A stretch of DNA of 43,937 bases from Euryarchaeota archaeon UBA62 (GCA_002502095.1 DAPJ01000041.1:1-43937), one strand, 5' to 3'; numbered from the stretch's first letter, positions 1-9,189 are shown. Numbers and translations: made by a program. Notes: generated from the sequence alone by a model not told the origin.

Positions 1-25
1 TGAAGGTGCATGGAGGCGAACAATT

Positions 26-538
26 GTGAGCGAGGAAGAGGAAGGGGCCCCAGATAGAGTTGAAATCATCGAAGAGGACGAAGTAGAGCAATTGAAAGGG
101 AAGGTTGCGGAGCTTGAGAAGGAGTTGCAATATCAAGCCGCAGACATGGCCAATCTTAGGCAGAAATCGGCAAAGGAAAGATCCGATTTAATTAGGTACG
201 GTTCATCTTCTCTCGCAAGAAAAATACTCCCTCTGCTGAGCGGGATGGAGAGAGCAATATCTCAATCTGAGGGAGAGAATAGCGAGGGATTTCTAGAGGG
301 GACTAAGATGACTCTAAGGGGGTTCAAGACTGCTTTAGAATCGGAAGGAGTTACTCATATCGAATCCATGGGGAAGCAGTTCGATCCCACTAAAATGGAG
401 GCTGTAGCAATGCTACCTGCACCCGATGGAGTTGAATCAGGGGCTGTAATTGAGGTTATTGAGGAGGGGTATATGCTTCACGACAGGGTCCTTAGAGCAT
501 CGAGAGTTGTAGTTGCAGACTCAGACGAAAATCAGTAG
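26..538 (+). CDS. grpE: GrpE, nucleotide exchange factor for DnaK
   Basis: A 170-residue protein. The acidic, coiled-coil N-terminal third (about residues 15-60) contains the ANLRQKSAKE stretch typical of the GrpE dimerisation helix. The C-terminal beta domain carries the family signature: GKQFDPTKMEAV, then VIEEGYMLHDRVLRASRVVV. GrpE releases ADP from DnaK in the Hsp70 folding cycle in the cytoplasm. Length matches the family (about 170-200). The start is GTG with GGAGG at 12-16 ahead of it. DnaK and DnaJ are not in the window; they may lie elsewhere or left of the edge. Archaeal GrpE is generally viewed as acquired from bacteria together with DnaK, but composition here is not unlike the neighbours. 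Confidence 0.93.
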   Translation: MSEEEEGAPDRVEIIEEDEVEQLKGKVAELEKELQYQAADMANLRQKSAKERSDLIRYGSSSLARKILPLLSGMERAISQSEGENSEGFLEGTKMTLRGFKTALESEGVTHIESMGKQFDPTKMEAVAMLPAPDGVESGAVIEVIEEGYMLHDRVLRASRVVVADSDENQ

Positions 539-572
539 GATCTGGCTTGAATTAAATTCATCGAACCATACT

Positions 573-580
573 ATTAACTA
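573..580 (+). promoter_or_regulatory. Putative TATA box of the SGNH hydrolase gene
   Basis: An A/T-rich stretch (ATTAACTA, continuing AATAT) is centred about 24 nt before the ATG at 600. That is the usual distance from an archaeal TATA box to the transcription start. No ribosome-binding site precedes the ATG, so a leaderless mRNA is likely. Confidence 0.4.
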
Positions 581-599
581 AATATCTTATCAGCTTCGT

Positions 600-1985
600 A
601 TGTTTGTGTATGAACGCGGGTATGTCCCAATCTTGATTGTATCAATGATGCTGGTGAGTAGTCTAACTACCACTGTAACTGCTCAAGATGAGTCTAATGA
701 AGACGAGTATTATGACTTCCATACCATCGCATCACTGGGAGACAGTACTCTAGGTTCCGATCCTACTGGTTACCGAGGCCCGTTTGCATCCATACATGCT
801 GCCAGCCTTATGGATTTGGACTACTATGAGGGAGCAGTTGGAGGAGACAGGTCCTGGACTCTAATTGAGGCGGGAAGACATACTACCATTGCTGAAAACT
901 ACAGTGAAGGAACTCTAGTGACCATAATGATTGGAGCCTGGGACTTCATTGATTCTGATGCTCAGATAGTCAAAGGTGACTACTCATTTATAGAAAATCT
1001 TGAAGAAAATATGACTATAATTTTAGATACACTAACTGAATCTAACATCGATGTTTTGGCTTGGACCCTGCCCAACATGTCATTCCTACCATTCTTGACT
1101 CAAATTTTCCCTACCGAGAAGCACGTCTACTTCACTGAAGCCAGTATCTTGTGGGCAGATGCCCTGAATAGAATGGCCGATAGTTATGGCGATAGCGTAC
1201 AGGTTTTCGACCTGCTGAACGCATCTGATGACTTGCTTCAAAATCAGGAAGCGCGAACTATCGCTGGAAATGAAGTAGTTGCCCCTCCTGTGATGTGTGA
1301 TAAAAATTGTATAATGATTGACTCGTTACACCCAACTTCAGTTGGTCAGGGACTTCTTGCCAACTACATGATGGAGGCAATCAATGAGAAATTCCCCTCA
1401 TCTACCGGAGAATATCCATTGTTGAGTGAGGATGAACTGATGTCGTTGGCAGATTTTAATTCGTCCTCTGAAGAGGCCGTCAAACAAACTATTGAGGGAG
1501 ACTTAACTCAAGCTTGTTTCGATTGGACTAATACTGGATACAGGGACATGTATGTAACAATTACAATTGATGGCCAAGATGTCGAAATTCCCAGTTATGT
1601 GGGCTTCAATACAGAACAATGTAGCCAGTCAACTCACGTAATGTATACTGGCTCTAGGGTGATCAATGTAGTTACTGATATCACAAATAGTCTGACACTG
1701 AATCACTTCTTCAGCATATGGGGCGAGAACCTGTCTTCGACTCAGATTATGGATTATGAAGTCGAGGAGGGTGATTCGCTTACCCTCATAATCGACTTAG
1801 TTGAATACGAAGGAGATTGGGAAAATATTCCAGTAGAGGGAGCCATATCAATTGAAATCATTTACAACTCTGCACAGGCAACAGAAGACTCCACTGAAGA
1901 TAGTGATTCTGTTCCTGGATTCTCTGCAATTATTACTCTCATATCCATAATAGGGGCGATAGTTGTCTCCCGCAAGGACGAATAG
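600..1985 (+). CDS. Secreted SGNH/GDSL-family hydrolase with PGF-CTERM-like anchor
   Basis: A 461-residue exported protein. An N-terminal hydrophobic signal (about 8-28) ends near TVTAQ. The SGNH signature follows: IASLGDSTLG (nucleophile Ser49 in GDS) and DSLHPTSVGQ (Asp241 and His244 of the dyad). Block III reads IMIGAWDF, so the usual Asn of GxND is Trp. Residues about 250-430 form an acidic, probably beta-rich extension. The C-terminus is PGF followed by about 17 hydrophobic residues and SRKDE, which resembles a PGF-CTERM archaeosortase sorting signal. It is probably a cell-surface esterase or lipase; the substrate is unknown. It is followed at 2026 by another exported hydrolase on the same strand. 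The fold is fairly certain, activity less so because of the block III change. Confidence 0.75.
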   Translation: MFVYERGYVPILIVSMMLVSSLTTTVTAQDESNEDEYYDFHTIASLGDSTLGSDPTGYRGPFASIHAASLMDLDYYEGAVGGDRSWTLIEAGRHTTIAENYSEGTLVTIMIGAWDFIDSDAQIVKGDYSFIENLEENMTIILDTLTESNIDVLAWTLPNMSFLPFLTQIFPTEKHVYFTEASILWADALNRMADSYGDSVQVFDLLNASDDLLQNQEARTIAGNEVVAPPVMCDKNCIMIDSLHPTSVGQGLLANYMMEAINEKFPSSTGEYPLLSEDELMSLADFNSSSEEAVKQTIEGDLTQACFDWTNTGYRDMYVTITIDGQDVEIPSYVGFNTEQCSQSTHVMYTGSRVINVVTDITNSLTLNHFFSIWGENLSSTQIMDYEVEEGDSLTLIIDLVEYEGDWENIPVEGAISIEIIYNSAQATEDSTEDSDSVPGFSAIITLISIIGAIVVSRKDE

Positions 1986-1996
1986 CATCATCGGGA

Positions 1997-2004
1997 TTCA
2001 TATC
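1997..2004 (+). promoter_or_regulatory. Putative TATA box of the lipoprotein gene
   Basis: TTCATATC is centred about 25 nt before the ATG at 2026. There is no ribosome-binding site before that ATG, so this favours leaderless initiation at 2026 over the upstream in-frame alternative at 1963, which would overlap the previous gene. Confidence 0.35.
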
Positions 2005-2025
2005 TTGACCCCTATTGCGAAAGTC

Positions 2026-4083
2026 ATGGATTTGGGCAGTAGGAAAATTCTCGCCAGTATCATTGTTTGCTCTATGCTTCTAGCCGGTTGTACGACTGAG
2101 CCAAGCACAGATAGCGATGATCAGGGCGAAGAAATAGTGGATTCGTCGGATTTTGAAAATGATAATAATTCAGAACCAGACTCTGAAGAAATTATGGAAG
2201 TTGTGGGCAGTGATTACTGTGATGATACCAATCAAATCCATTGTATGCTTCCTTTCCCATCTGGAGCCTTCCTTGAAAGAGATGAGTCTCGGACTACTGG
2301 GTATAGCCTGAGTATTGACGGTCTTGCGATTCCTGACACTCAATCCTCGATCAGTGACAACATGGTGATTCTCGATAGGCTAGACGGTTTCAGTCCCTCG
2401 ACTCAGATTTTCACGGCGTTTGGTGAAGTCCCAAATATTACTGGGATGGCCTCCCAGTTTGATATTGGCATATCTACAATGGATGGACATAAGAGTGTCC
2501 TTGTCAATATGGATACGGGGGAAAAGATCCATCACTGGATAGAATTAGACGCGCGCGTGCAACAGGGCGAGGAGACAATTCTATTTCTCAGGACAATAGA
2601 GGGTTTAGATCATGACGCCTCATATGCGGTTGGATTCAGGGATCTAGTTAGCGAAGATGGGGCAGATATAGCGCCATCAGATGGCTTCAAGGCAATCAGA
2701 GATGACATTAAGACTGACTCTGAAGGTATAGAGGAACAGAGAGGTGATTATGAAAATGTATTCGATGCGCTAGAGTCCGTCGGCTTCGAAAGATCCTCTT
2801 TACAATCGGCTTGGTGGTTCCACACTGCTTCAACTGAGTCGATACTGGAAGACATACTGATAATGAGAGATGATGCGGAGCAGAGATTGGGTGATGACGG
2901 AATAGGCTGCACTATCTCAGAGGTCGAGGAGGACTTCGGTAACGACGGGACCTCCCTGAGATTAATCAGAGGTACAGTGACTACTCCTCACTATATGGAG
3001 AATGAGTTTGCGAGATCTCCTTTGATGAGAAATTCCTCTGGAGATCCAGAATTCGTAGAAAACAGGGAGATAGACTTCACAATGCTAATCCCTAGTTCAC
3101 TAGCAGAGAACAATACATCAGGGCCTTTGACCGTATTCGGGCATGGTCTTTTCGGAGACGGTGACTCATATGCCATGAATGCCAGATCAATTGCTAATGA
3201 ATACCAAACCGTAGTAATAGCGACTGATTTCAAGGGATGGAGCTCGGATGGGGATCTGGATGCCATGACTTTCGCATTAATGGATCTGAAGGAGTTCCAG
3301 TATCAGCAGGAAAGACAGATGCAGGCAGTGATAAATCATATCTCAATGGTTAGGACGATAACTGGTATTTGCTCTGATATTGAGCAGTTCAAGCACAATG
3401 GAACAAACATGATTGACATTGACACGGTTAACTACATCGGCATATCACTGGGAGGCCTGAGGGGGCCTTCGTTGCTAGCCTTTGTCCCAGAGCTTGAGTG
3501 GGGCGTACTTTGGGTTGGTGGTACTTCGTTCACTCATCAGGTGGAGAGGTCTACTCACTACGGGTCGGAAGAGTTCCCAGGACAATTCTTCGAGCTTCTT
3601 TCTAGTGAAGTTTCCCTTCCATCGAGACTTGATAGAGCGGTTTCAATTGCGCTCTTGCAATCAATATGGGATTCTACCGATGGAGAGACATACTTGCCCT
3701 TCAGAGAGACTGGTTATGGAGATATTTTGAAGCCGTTCGATATGTTCTATCTCACATCAATGATGGATGCCCAGGTTACGACTCTTTCTGCCGACAGAGC
3801 TGTGAGAACTGGTGACGTCCCAGTAGTGACTGGTTCGGCATATCACCCATTTGGCGTCGATGTTGTTGATGGGCCCATTAATGGCTCGTCTGCGGCTTAT
3901 TTCGATGGAGAATTCCCAGAGCTTCCGACTGGAAATACAAATGGACCAATGTGGCACCACTCTCTAGCTCATAATCTGGTTCTCGAGGTTCCGGAGGCTA
4001 AAATGATGGCATATGGCTACTTGATTTCTGGAGTCCTAGTCGATTACTGCGAGCCTTCGTGTACATTTGAGGGAGATTGGTGA
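2026..4083 (+). CDS. Exported lipoprotein with alpha/beta-hydrolase domain
   Basis: A 685-residue protein starting at ATG 2026. The N-terminus has a basic region, a hydrophobic stretch and lipobox LLAGC (Cys22), then an acidic Ser/Asp/Glu-rich linker, as in a surface lipoprotein. A middle beta-rich region (about 75-330) precedes an alpha/beta-hydrolase core: oxyanion-type GHGLFGDGDS near 372 and nucleophile elbow GISLGG with Ser about 474. The elbow and the HG turn resemble large bacterial surface lipases or esterases, but the substrate cannot be read from sequence. The open frame extends to 1963, but that start would put non-signal residues ahead of the lipobox, so 2026 is preferred. The stop abuts the stop of nadM on the other strand (TGATCA). 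Confidence 0.72.
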   Translation: MDLGSRKILASIIVCSMLLAGCTTEPSTDSDDQGEEIVDSSDFENDNNSEPDSEEIMEVVGSDYCDDTNQIHCMLPFPSGAFLERDESRTTGYSLSIDGLAIPDTQSSISDNMVILDRLDGFSPSTQIFTAFGEVPNITGMASQFDIGISTMDGHKSVLVNMDTGEKIHHWIELDARVQQGEETILFLRTIEGLDHDASYAVGFRDLVSEDGADIAPSDGFKAIRDDIKTDSEGIEEQRGDYENVFDALESVGFERSSLQSAWWFHTASTESILEDILIMRDDAEQRLGDDGIGCTISEVEEDFGNDGTSLRLIRGTVTTPHYMENEFARSPLMRNSSGDPEFVENREIDFTMLIPSSLAENNTSGPLTVFGHGLFGDGDSYAMNARSIANEYQTVVIATDFKGWSSDGDLDAMTFALMDLKEFQYQQERQMQAVINHISMVRTITGICSDIEQFKHNGTNMIDIDTVNYIGISLGGLRGPSLLAFVPELEWGVLWVGGTSFTHQVERSTHYGSEEFPGQFFELLSSEVSLPSRLDRAVSIALLQSIWDSTDGETYLPFRETGYGDILKPFDMFYLTSMMDAQVTTLSADRAVRTGDVPVVTGSAYHPFGVDVVDGPINGSSAAYFDGEFPELPTGNTNGPMWHHSLAHNLVLEVPEAKMMAYGYLISGVLVDYCEPSCTFEGDW

Positions 4084-4701
4084 TCATCCAACTGGCTCGC
4101 CCCCCTCTCCCAGAAATGCGAGTCTCCTCAGATAACCGTTCTCAAACATGAAGCTGACAACAGACTCTGGAATGGTTGGTGAGAGAACCTCTGAAACCGC
4201 ACTCGCATCATCGATAGTAGACATCATTCTTGCCGTCTCTCTGACTCTCCAACCTTCTAATCTGTCCCTTTCCTCCATGGGTATCTCGACTACTGGCCAA
4301 TTAGATTTAGAATATAGTTCCAATGAATCAATGTCACTAGAAAGGAAGATTCCTGCCTCACCATGATAGGATTCTGCATGGGAGACCCAGTTCGGTGGGT
4401 CGTCGATATCAGGTATCGAAATGATTTCCGGAATGATCTCGAAATCATTAGATCCTATCCAATGGCTAATCATCTCCTCTCGCTCTTGATAGCTCCACGG
4501 ATTCCTGAGACTCTCTGGCCTGTTGGAAGATCCTATTGCTATTATCAATGGGAGCTCGGGGTGATTGGATTGTCTCCATCTTTCTGCGAACTCCAACATA
4601 AATTCGTGGCCTTTGTGGAATGGCTGGAATCTCCCGAGAATGACTACCCCTGAGACAGGTGATTCCGAGGGAGGGGCTGGAAACATTTGCAATTCGTACA
4701 T
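4084..4701 (-). CDS. nadM: Nicotinamide-nucleotide adenylyltransferase, archaeal NadM type
   Basis: A 205-residue protein. The nucleotidyltransferase signature GRFQPFHKGH (about residues 23-32) contains the HxGH ATP-binding motif, followed by IIAIGSSNRPESLRNPW and SYQEREEMI, all typical of archaeal NadM. It joins NMN and ATP to make NAD+. Archaeal NadM is usually about 170-190 residues, so this one has a modest C-terminal extension (ending RRLAFLGEGGEPVG). Its start lies 1 nt after the stop of the upstream unknown gene, so the two are probably co-transcribed. NadB, an earlier step of the same pathway, is at 16145 on the other strand. Confidence 0.88.
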   Translation of the reverse strand: MYELQMFPAPPSESPVSGVVILGRFQPFHKGHEFMLEFAERWRQSNHPELPLIIAIGSSNRPESLRNPWSYQEREEMISHWIGSNDFEIIPEIISIPDIDDPPNWVSHAESYHGEAGIFLSSDIDSLELYSKSNWPVVEIPMEERDRLEGWRVRETARMMSTIDDASAVSEVLSPTIPESVVSFMFENGYLRRLAFLGEGGEPVG

Positions 4702-4702
4702 A

Positions 4703-5416
4703 CTATCGCCCGATTATACTCTCCAGCCTCTCCTGTCCGAGATGCCATGATCTAGCTTCCAGATACTCCCTCCCCAGAAGGATTGGCGTACTCTGCAATC
4801 TAGATTTCTCCATTATGTCAAAAAGTCCTCCTGAAAACTCCTGATGAGACTCCATAGTTGGAAGGATCCTAGGATCGGATGATGGATCCATAGTCTCTCC
4901 AAGATCCTCCCTCCTAGACATCCAGTCAATTACGACTGATTCGATGAATGTAGCCCTATCCAAAGAAGAGAGGGAATTCTTGAACTCCTCCCATACTGAT
5001 GGCATTAGAAAGGATTCCGTACTTCTGACGCCAGAATCAAGGCTGGGTTCGACATACAGGAAAAGCCTGGCATCCCAACACCTCCACTCCCCCAGTGAGG
5101 ACCAATGACAAAGTAGTAGGAGAAGCTCTGTCTTCTTCTCGATTGGAATATCTTGTTTTTCTAGTATGAAGTCTGGATTGATTTCTCCCACGTTATCCAA
5201 CCATTCCATTATCTCTCCTTCTAAATCTACATCGAACTGCCTTGAAGGGAGTCCTTGGTATCCTGGCCTTGTTTCTCTTAGGGACATTTTCTCCATCCCA
5301 TCGATGATTGAGCCAACTGACATGGATAATATCGAATCTAGTGATTTGGGGTCAATCAAAGACAGTATGACGTCTGGCATATGTATCCGTGGTATCACCA
5401 ATCGGCAATGTGGCAT
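4703..5416 (-). CDS. Unknown protein co-transcribed with nadM
   Basis: A 237-residue protein I do not recognise. It has no signal peptide or membrane segment. It is acidic, with several Trp residues (CHWSSLGEWRCWDARLFLYV), and looks mostly helical and cytoplasmic. It is read as real because it is a long open frame, lies on the same strand as nadM with a 1-nt gap, and has GAGGG just before the ATG at 5416. An alternative in-frame ATG at 5380 is possible. Divergent transcription from the DRG gene would share the 5417-5510 region. No function is proposed. Confidence 0.65.
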   Translation of the reverse strand: MPHCRLVIPRIHMPDVILSLIDPKSLDSILSMSVGSIIDGMEKMSLRETRPGYQGLPSRQFDVDLEGEIMEWLDNVGEINPDFILEKQDIPIEKKTELLLLLCHWSSLGEWRCWDARLFLYVEPSLDSGVRSTESFLMPSVWEEFKNSLSSLDRATFIESVVIDWMSRREDLGETMDPSSDPRILPTMESHQEFSGGLFDIMEKSRLQSTPILLGREYLEARSWHLGQERLESIIGR

Positions 5417-5497
5417 GAACCCTCGCTCGCATGGCTATCGACAATTTTCTCCACCGAATTCAATAAGTTGGTCCTCGCGTAGCGCGAATAATACCTT

Positions 5498-5503
5498 GGA
5501 GGG
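5498..5503 (+). promoter_or_regulatory. Ribosome-binding site deciding the DRG start
   Basis: GGAGGG lies 7 nt before a TTG at 5511. The encoded protein then begins ATIEEQIKSLEEE, the usual N-terminus of DRG GTPases. The frame is open much further upstream (to 5166), but that part is antisense to the unknown gene at 4703-5416 and is not family-like. Confidence 0.6.
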
Positions 5504-5510
5504 TGGTCAC

Positions 5511-6629
5511 TTGGCGACTATAGAAGAGCAAATCAAGTCACTGGAGGAAGAAATCTCCAAGACCAAGTATAACAAGGCTACACAAGGCCATATCGGGCGT
5601 CTAAAAGCTAAGATAGCCTCCTTGAAAGAGAGGAAGGAGAAGGCAGTTGCACATGCGAAGAAGAGTGGATCAAGCGCTGGTTTTGAAGTCAAGAAGTCCG
5701 GCGACGCATCAGTTTCTCTGGTAGGATTCCCCAGCGTAGGTAAATCAAGTCTCATCTCTCAACTGACTGGTGCTGACTCGGAGGCAGGTGCCTTTGCTTT
5801 CACTACACTGACATGTATTCCCGGAGTTCTAGACCATAGAGGCGCTAAGATACAGATTCTAGATCTTCCAGGCCTTATCAAGGGCGCTTCCGAGGGAAAG
5901 GGAAGAGGCAGAGAGATACTCAATGTTATCAGAGGATCTGACATGGTGCTTTACGTTGTTGACCCGTTTCAAGAATCTCACTTCGATATCCTAGACAGGG
6001 AGCTATGGATGGCAGGGATGAGATTGAATCAAGCTGAGCCACAGGTTTTCATTACTAGAACTAAGAGAGGGGGTATCGTTGTCAGATCCACTGTTAAGCA
6101 GACTAATCTTTCAGAAGAAGAAATACAGGGAATAATACGTAGTTTTGGGATTGTCTCCGCAACAGTGACGCTCCGCACGGACGTAACTGATGACCATATC
6201 GTGGATACTTTGGCAGGAAATAGAATCTACAATAGAGCCGTAGTTGTCGTCAATAAAATTGATCTTGCAACAGAAGAGGATCTGGGAAGGACCAGGAAGA
6301 TGCTACCAGAAGGATGGCCCGTCCTTGAAGTCTCAGCAAAGACGGGAGAGGGGATTGAAAATATGAAGGACTTCATCTTCGATAATCTCCACTTTATGTC
6401 TATATTCCTGAAGCCACAAGGACAAGAGGCCGATATGATTGAGCCGTTGATCGTTAAGGATACGTCTACAGTTAGGGACGTATGTGCGAAACTGCACAGG
6501 GACTTCGTAAGAAAATTCAGATACGCCAGGGTGAAGGGACCCAGTGCTAAATTTGATTGGCAGAGGGTCGGACTAGATCACCAGCTATCTGATGGGGATA
6601 TCCTAACTATTATTCTCAGGAAGTCCTAG
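5511..6629 (+). CDS. DRG-family (Rbg/Obg-type) GTPase
   Basis: A 372-residue protein from a TTG start. A helical N-terminus (about 1-55) is followed by the G domain: G1 GFPSVGKS at about 72-79, G3 DLPGLIKGASEGKGRGR, G4 NKID, and G5 near SAKTGEG. The last 65 residues form a TGS domain (DTSTVRDVCAKLHRDF and the terminal DGDILTIILRKS). Length and order match archaeal and eukaryotic DRG proteins (about 365-370), which associate with ribosomes. The gene is followed 15 nt later by tatC on the same strand. Confidence 0.93.
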   Translation: MATIEEQIKSLEEEISKTKYNKATQGHIGRLKAKIASLKERKEKAVAHAKKSGSSAGFEVKKSGDASVSLVGFPSVGKSSLISQLTGADSEAGAFAFTTLTCIPGVLDHRGAKIQILDLPGLIKGASEGKGRGREILNVIRGSDMVLYVVDPFQESHFDILDRELWMAGMRLNQAEPQVFITRTKRGGIVVRSTVKQTNLSEEEIQGIIRSFGIVSATVTLRTDVTDDHIVDTLAGNRIYNRAVVVVNKIDLATEEDLGRTRKMLPEGWPVLEVSAKTGEGIENMKDFIFDNLHFMSIFLKPQGQEADMIEPLIVKDTSTVRDVCAKLHRDFVRKFRYARVKGPSAKFDWQRVGLDHQLSDGDILTIILRKS

Positions 6630-6644
6630 GCGATGTATTGACCT

Positions 6645-7427
6645 ATGAAACCCTCACGCGCTAGCATGGAGTCCGCCGTGGGAGACCTACTTCCTCGCGC
6701 CGAACTGCGGGGACTAATTGGCCATCTGAGAAGCAGGGTTCTCCTCTTGGTGGCCATTTTTGGAGTGGGATTCATTGGCGGTTATCCACTTGCCGGCAGA
6801 GCTATAGAGATACTTCTGGATTCTTCGGACTACAGACCTGATGGCGTTGAGGTAATCATTCTGCATCCCATGGAGGCGGTTCTACTAAGGTTGAGGATAG
6901 GATTTCAGCTGGGCGTTATCATATCCGGAATTTTTGTAATTTGCGATATATCTTGGAATGGTAAGAAGATTTTTGCCAAGGCGAAGAGATCTGATATGGG
7001 AGCCCGGAGTAGCATTGGGGAATTCGCTATAGTTCTTATTTCAGCATTTTCTCTAGCCATCTTAGGAGCCCTTTATTCTCATGAGGTATTGGTTCCTTTA
7101 CTTCTTGATTACCTCTCTGAAGATGCATCTGCTGCAAATCTGAGCTCCACTTGGCAGTTACAATCGTGGGTTGGTTTCGTCAGTGGACTTTACTTTGCTT
7201 CAATTTTCGGCTTTCAGGTCCCACTAATTATTCTCTTACTTCTCAGATACGAGATAGTGAGTGGTGATGGAATCAGGAAGAACAGAGGAGCACTATGGTT
7301 CCTTGGCATGGCTTTCGGGGCCTTTCTTTCCCCTCCTGACCCTTTGTCGATGTTTCTTGTTGCGGGGCCTGTCCTAGTCCTAATTGAGCTGGCACTTATT
7401 TTCAATAGCCTGACTAGGAGTCAGTAG
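6645..7427 (+). CDS. tatC: Sec-independent (Tat) translocase subunit TatC
   Basis: A 260-residue polytopic membrane protein with about six hydrophobic segments. TatC features are present but diverged: an N-terminal HLRSR motif (canonical HLxELRxR), LHPMEAVLLRLRIGF at the first loop (the conserved P-x-E region), FGFQVPLIILLLL, and the C-terminal SPPDPLSMFLVAGPVLVLIELAL, which matches the well-conserved last two helices. TatC recognises twin-arginine signal peptides and exports folded proteins. No tatA is nearby. The long basic loop after helix 2 (WNGKKIFAKAKRSDMGARSS) is cytoplasmic by the positive-inside rule. The last 14 nt overlap the convergent permease gene. Confidence 0.85.
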   Translation: MKPSRASMESAVGDLLPRAELRGLIGHLRSRVLLLVAIFGVGFIGGYPLAGRAIEILLDSSDYRPDGVEVIILHPMEAVLLRLRIGFQLGVIISGIFVICDISWNGKKIFAKAKRSDMGARSSIGEFAIVLISAFSLAILGALYSHEVLVPLLLDYLSEDASAANLSSTWQLQSWVGFVSGLYFASIFGFQVPLIILLLLRYEIVSGDGIRKNRGALWFLGMAFGAFLSPPDPLSMFLVAGPVLVLIELALIFNSLTRSQ

Positions 7428-9189
7428 AGATCCCACGGTTCCTTGCATCTTCGGCCCTTGCATCCGCTCTCCCCTGTTCGACATCCACATACCTCATGAG
7501 GAAAACGCCAATGGCGATTAGTACTGCAATACTGAGTACGCCTACCCTACTGTCGAACATTACTGTCATAGTAGCATACAGTAGTGGCCCTACGGCGGCG
7601 GCTACCTTTCCGAAGAATCCGAAGAATCCGAAGAACTCTGTGCTCCTTGTCTCCGGTATCATCTGTCCGAAGATACTTCTAGACAACCCTTGAGAGCCTC
7701 CAAATAGAGTACCAATCATCATTCCTAGAATCATGAATTGCATTCCAATCTCTATGCCCAAGGGTTCCCAAACGTGTTTCCTTACTGTTTCTGGAATTGC
7801 GTCTAGAGCTCCGTCACCCAGACTGGAGGGATGGTCGATCCCGACATTGGAGGAGGCGTCTAGAGGGCCTCCAGAAACGCTGATACTGAACCTTGAATCT
7901 GATATTGACGCCAGAATTGAAGAAATATCGCCCACAACAGGGAACAATAGTTTTTCATCGGACGACTCGCCATATGCCCATTTGTATGTCCTGGTCCTTT
8001 CTTCAAATTCTACGGGGAGCATTTCTGAGAAATCACTGGCCCACTTCTGCTCATCGAACTCACCATCTTCAAAGTCCAGCTTCTGAGCTATCTCGCTGGC
8101 ATAATAATTCACATGCACCTGGTAGGACTGAGATTCTTCATCCCAATCATACATTACCTCAAACTCATCGTGGGATTCGAGTTCCAATGGTGCAAAACCA
8201 AGAATTGCGAAGCTTAGCACCAGCCATCCAATCAAGGACGCATTTAGCGCCTTCTTGGTCCCCCATGCATTGGCCAACCTTGTGAATAATAATGCGCATG
8301 GCCAAGCTACGAACTGTATCAAAACTATAGTGATCATTAATTCGGTGGTCGATACTCCCAGAACTACAGCGCCGAATATTGGCCCTACTGCCCAAACGGT
8401 GTTGATCGCATCTATGAAGAAGAAGTATGCCAACATGTAGATGAATAGTGTCCTGAATTTATTGTACTCCTTTAGTGTGGTCCAGACTTGGGAATAGGCC
8501 TCTCTGATGTTTGGGACTTGCTTATCAGTATTCATAGGGGGCTCTGGTACGTACTTGAAAGTGATAAGTGCAAAACCGAACCACCATACTCCTGATGATG
8601 CCAGGCAGAATCTAATGACTGCGTCTCCTCCTATTCCCAGAACTAGTCCTAGATGCACAAGAAGTAGGAGTCCTCCACCTAGATACCCATAGGCGTAGGC
8701 CCTGTTCGAGATATCATCCATCTCATTATCAGTACCGAGATGAGGGAGTAATGCGTTGTAGAATACCCCTGCCGCGTTCAGGCCAATATTTGCTATGAAG
8801 TAGAAGACTAGGAGCCATATCCACTCATTTCCAGGCATTAAGAAATCGAATCCTAGCATGAATGTCGCTCCGGCACCTACGTAGGTGAGAATTCTGAGCC
8901 AACTCATCTTCACAGGCTTGTAATCTGCAATCACTCCAAGAGCAGGTGCTACTATCGCTACAGCCCAAGTTCCTAGTGCGACGAGGTACGCGATTAATGC
9001 ATCCCCTTCCATGGTGATACCTGCGATAGTGGTGTTCAGCCCGTTGGCCTCCAGGAATAGAAATGCGAACCAAGTAGGGAAAATAGCAGAGACGACACTA
9101 GTCTCAAACGCTGACTTTCCCCAATCATACATACAATATCCACGCACTTCCAATGGCTCGGACGCGCGGTCCAATTCTGCTTCTGACAT
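7414..9189 (-). CDS. MFS permease of the UMF1/Atg22-like group with a large soluble insert
   Basis: A 591-residue protein from ATG 9189. The N-terminus has YDWGKSAFETSVVSAIFPTW, close to the YDWANSAF signature of UMF1/Atg22-like transporters. Helices follow in a 12-TM pattern, with an MFS A-motif-like GVIADYKP in the first half and FGGSQGLSRSIFGQMIPE in the second. Between helices of the second half there is about 140 residues of acidic, soluble sequence (about 335-475 from this start), which the family normally lacks. UMF1-type proteins are thought to export small metabolites such as amino acids; the substrate here is unknown. The frame continues to an ATG at 9237, but that puts 16 extra residues before MSEAELDRASEP. 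Confidence 0.8.
   Translation of the reverse strand: MSEAELDRASEPLEVRGYCMYDWGKSAFETSVVSAIFPTWFAFLFLEANGLNTTIAGITMEGDALIAYLVALGTWAVAIVAPALGVIADYKPVKMSWLRILTYVGAGATFMLGFDFLMPGNEWIWLLVFYFIANIGLNAAGVFYNALLPHLGTDNEMDDISNRAYAYGYLGGGLLLLVHLGLVLGIGGDAVIRFCLASSGVWWFGFALITFKYVPEPPMNTDKQVPNIREAYSQVWTTLKEYNKFRTLFIYMLAYFFFIDAINTVWAVGPIFGAVVLGVSTTELMITIVLIQFVAWPCALLFTRLANAWGTKKALNASLIGWLVLSFAILGFAPLELESHDEFEVMYDWDEESQSYQVHVNYYASEIAQKLDFEDGEFDEQKWASDFSEMLPVEFEERTRTYKWAYGESSDEKLLFPVVGDISSILASISDSRFSISVSGGPLDASSNVGIDHPSSLGDGALDAIPETVRKHVWEPLGIEIGMQFMILGMMIGTLFGGSQGLSRSIFGQMIPETRSTEFFGFFGFFGKVAAAVGPLLYATMTVMFDSRVGVLSIAVLIAIGVFLMRYVDVEQGRADARAEDARNRGISTDS

Noticed and set aside
1963..2025. Upstream start of the lipoprotein, overlapping the SGNH gene
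   Set aside because: It would bury the lipoprotein signal; ATG 2026 gives a standard lipobox and has a TATA-like box at the right distance.
5166..5510. N-terminal extension of the DRG GTPase frame
   Set aside because: It is antisense to the unknown gene and unlike DRG proteins; a TTG with a good ribosome-binding site at 5511 gives the normal N-terminus.
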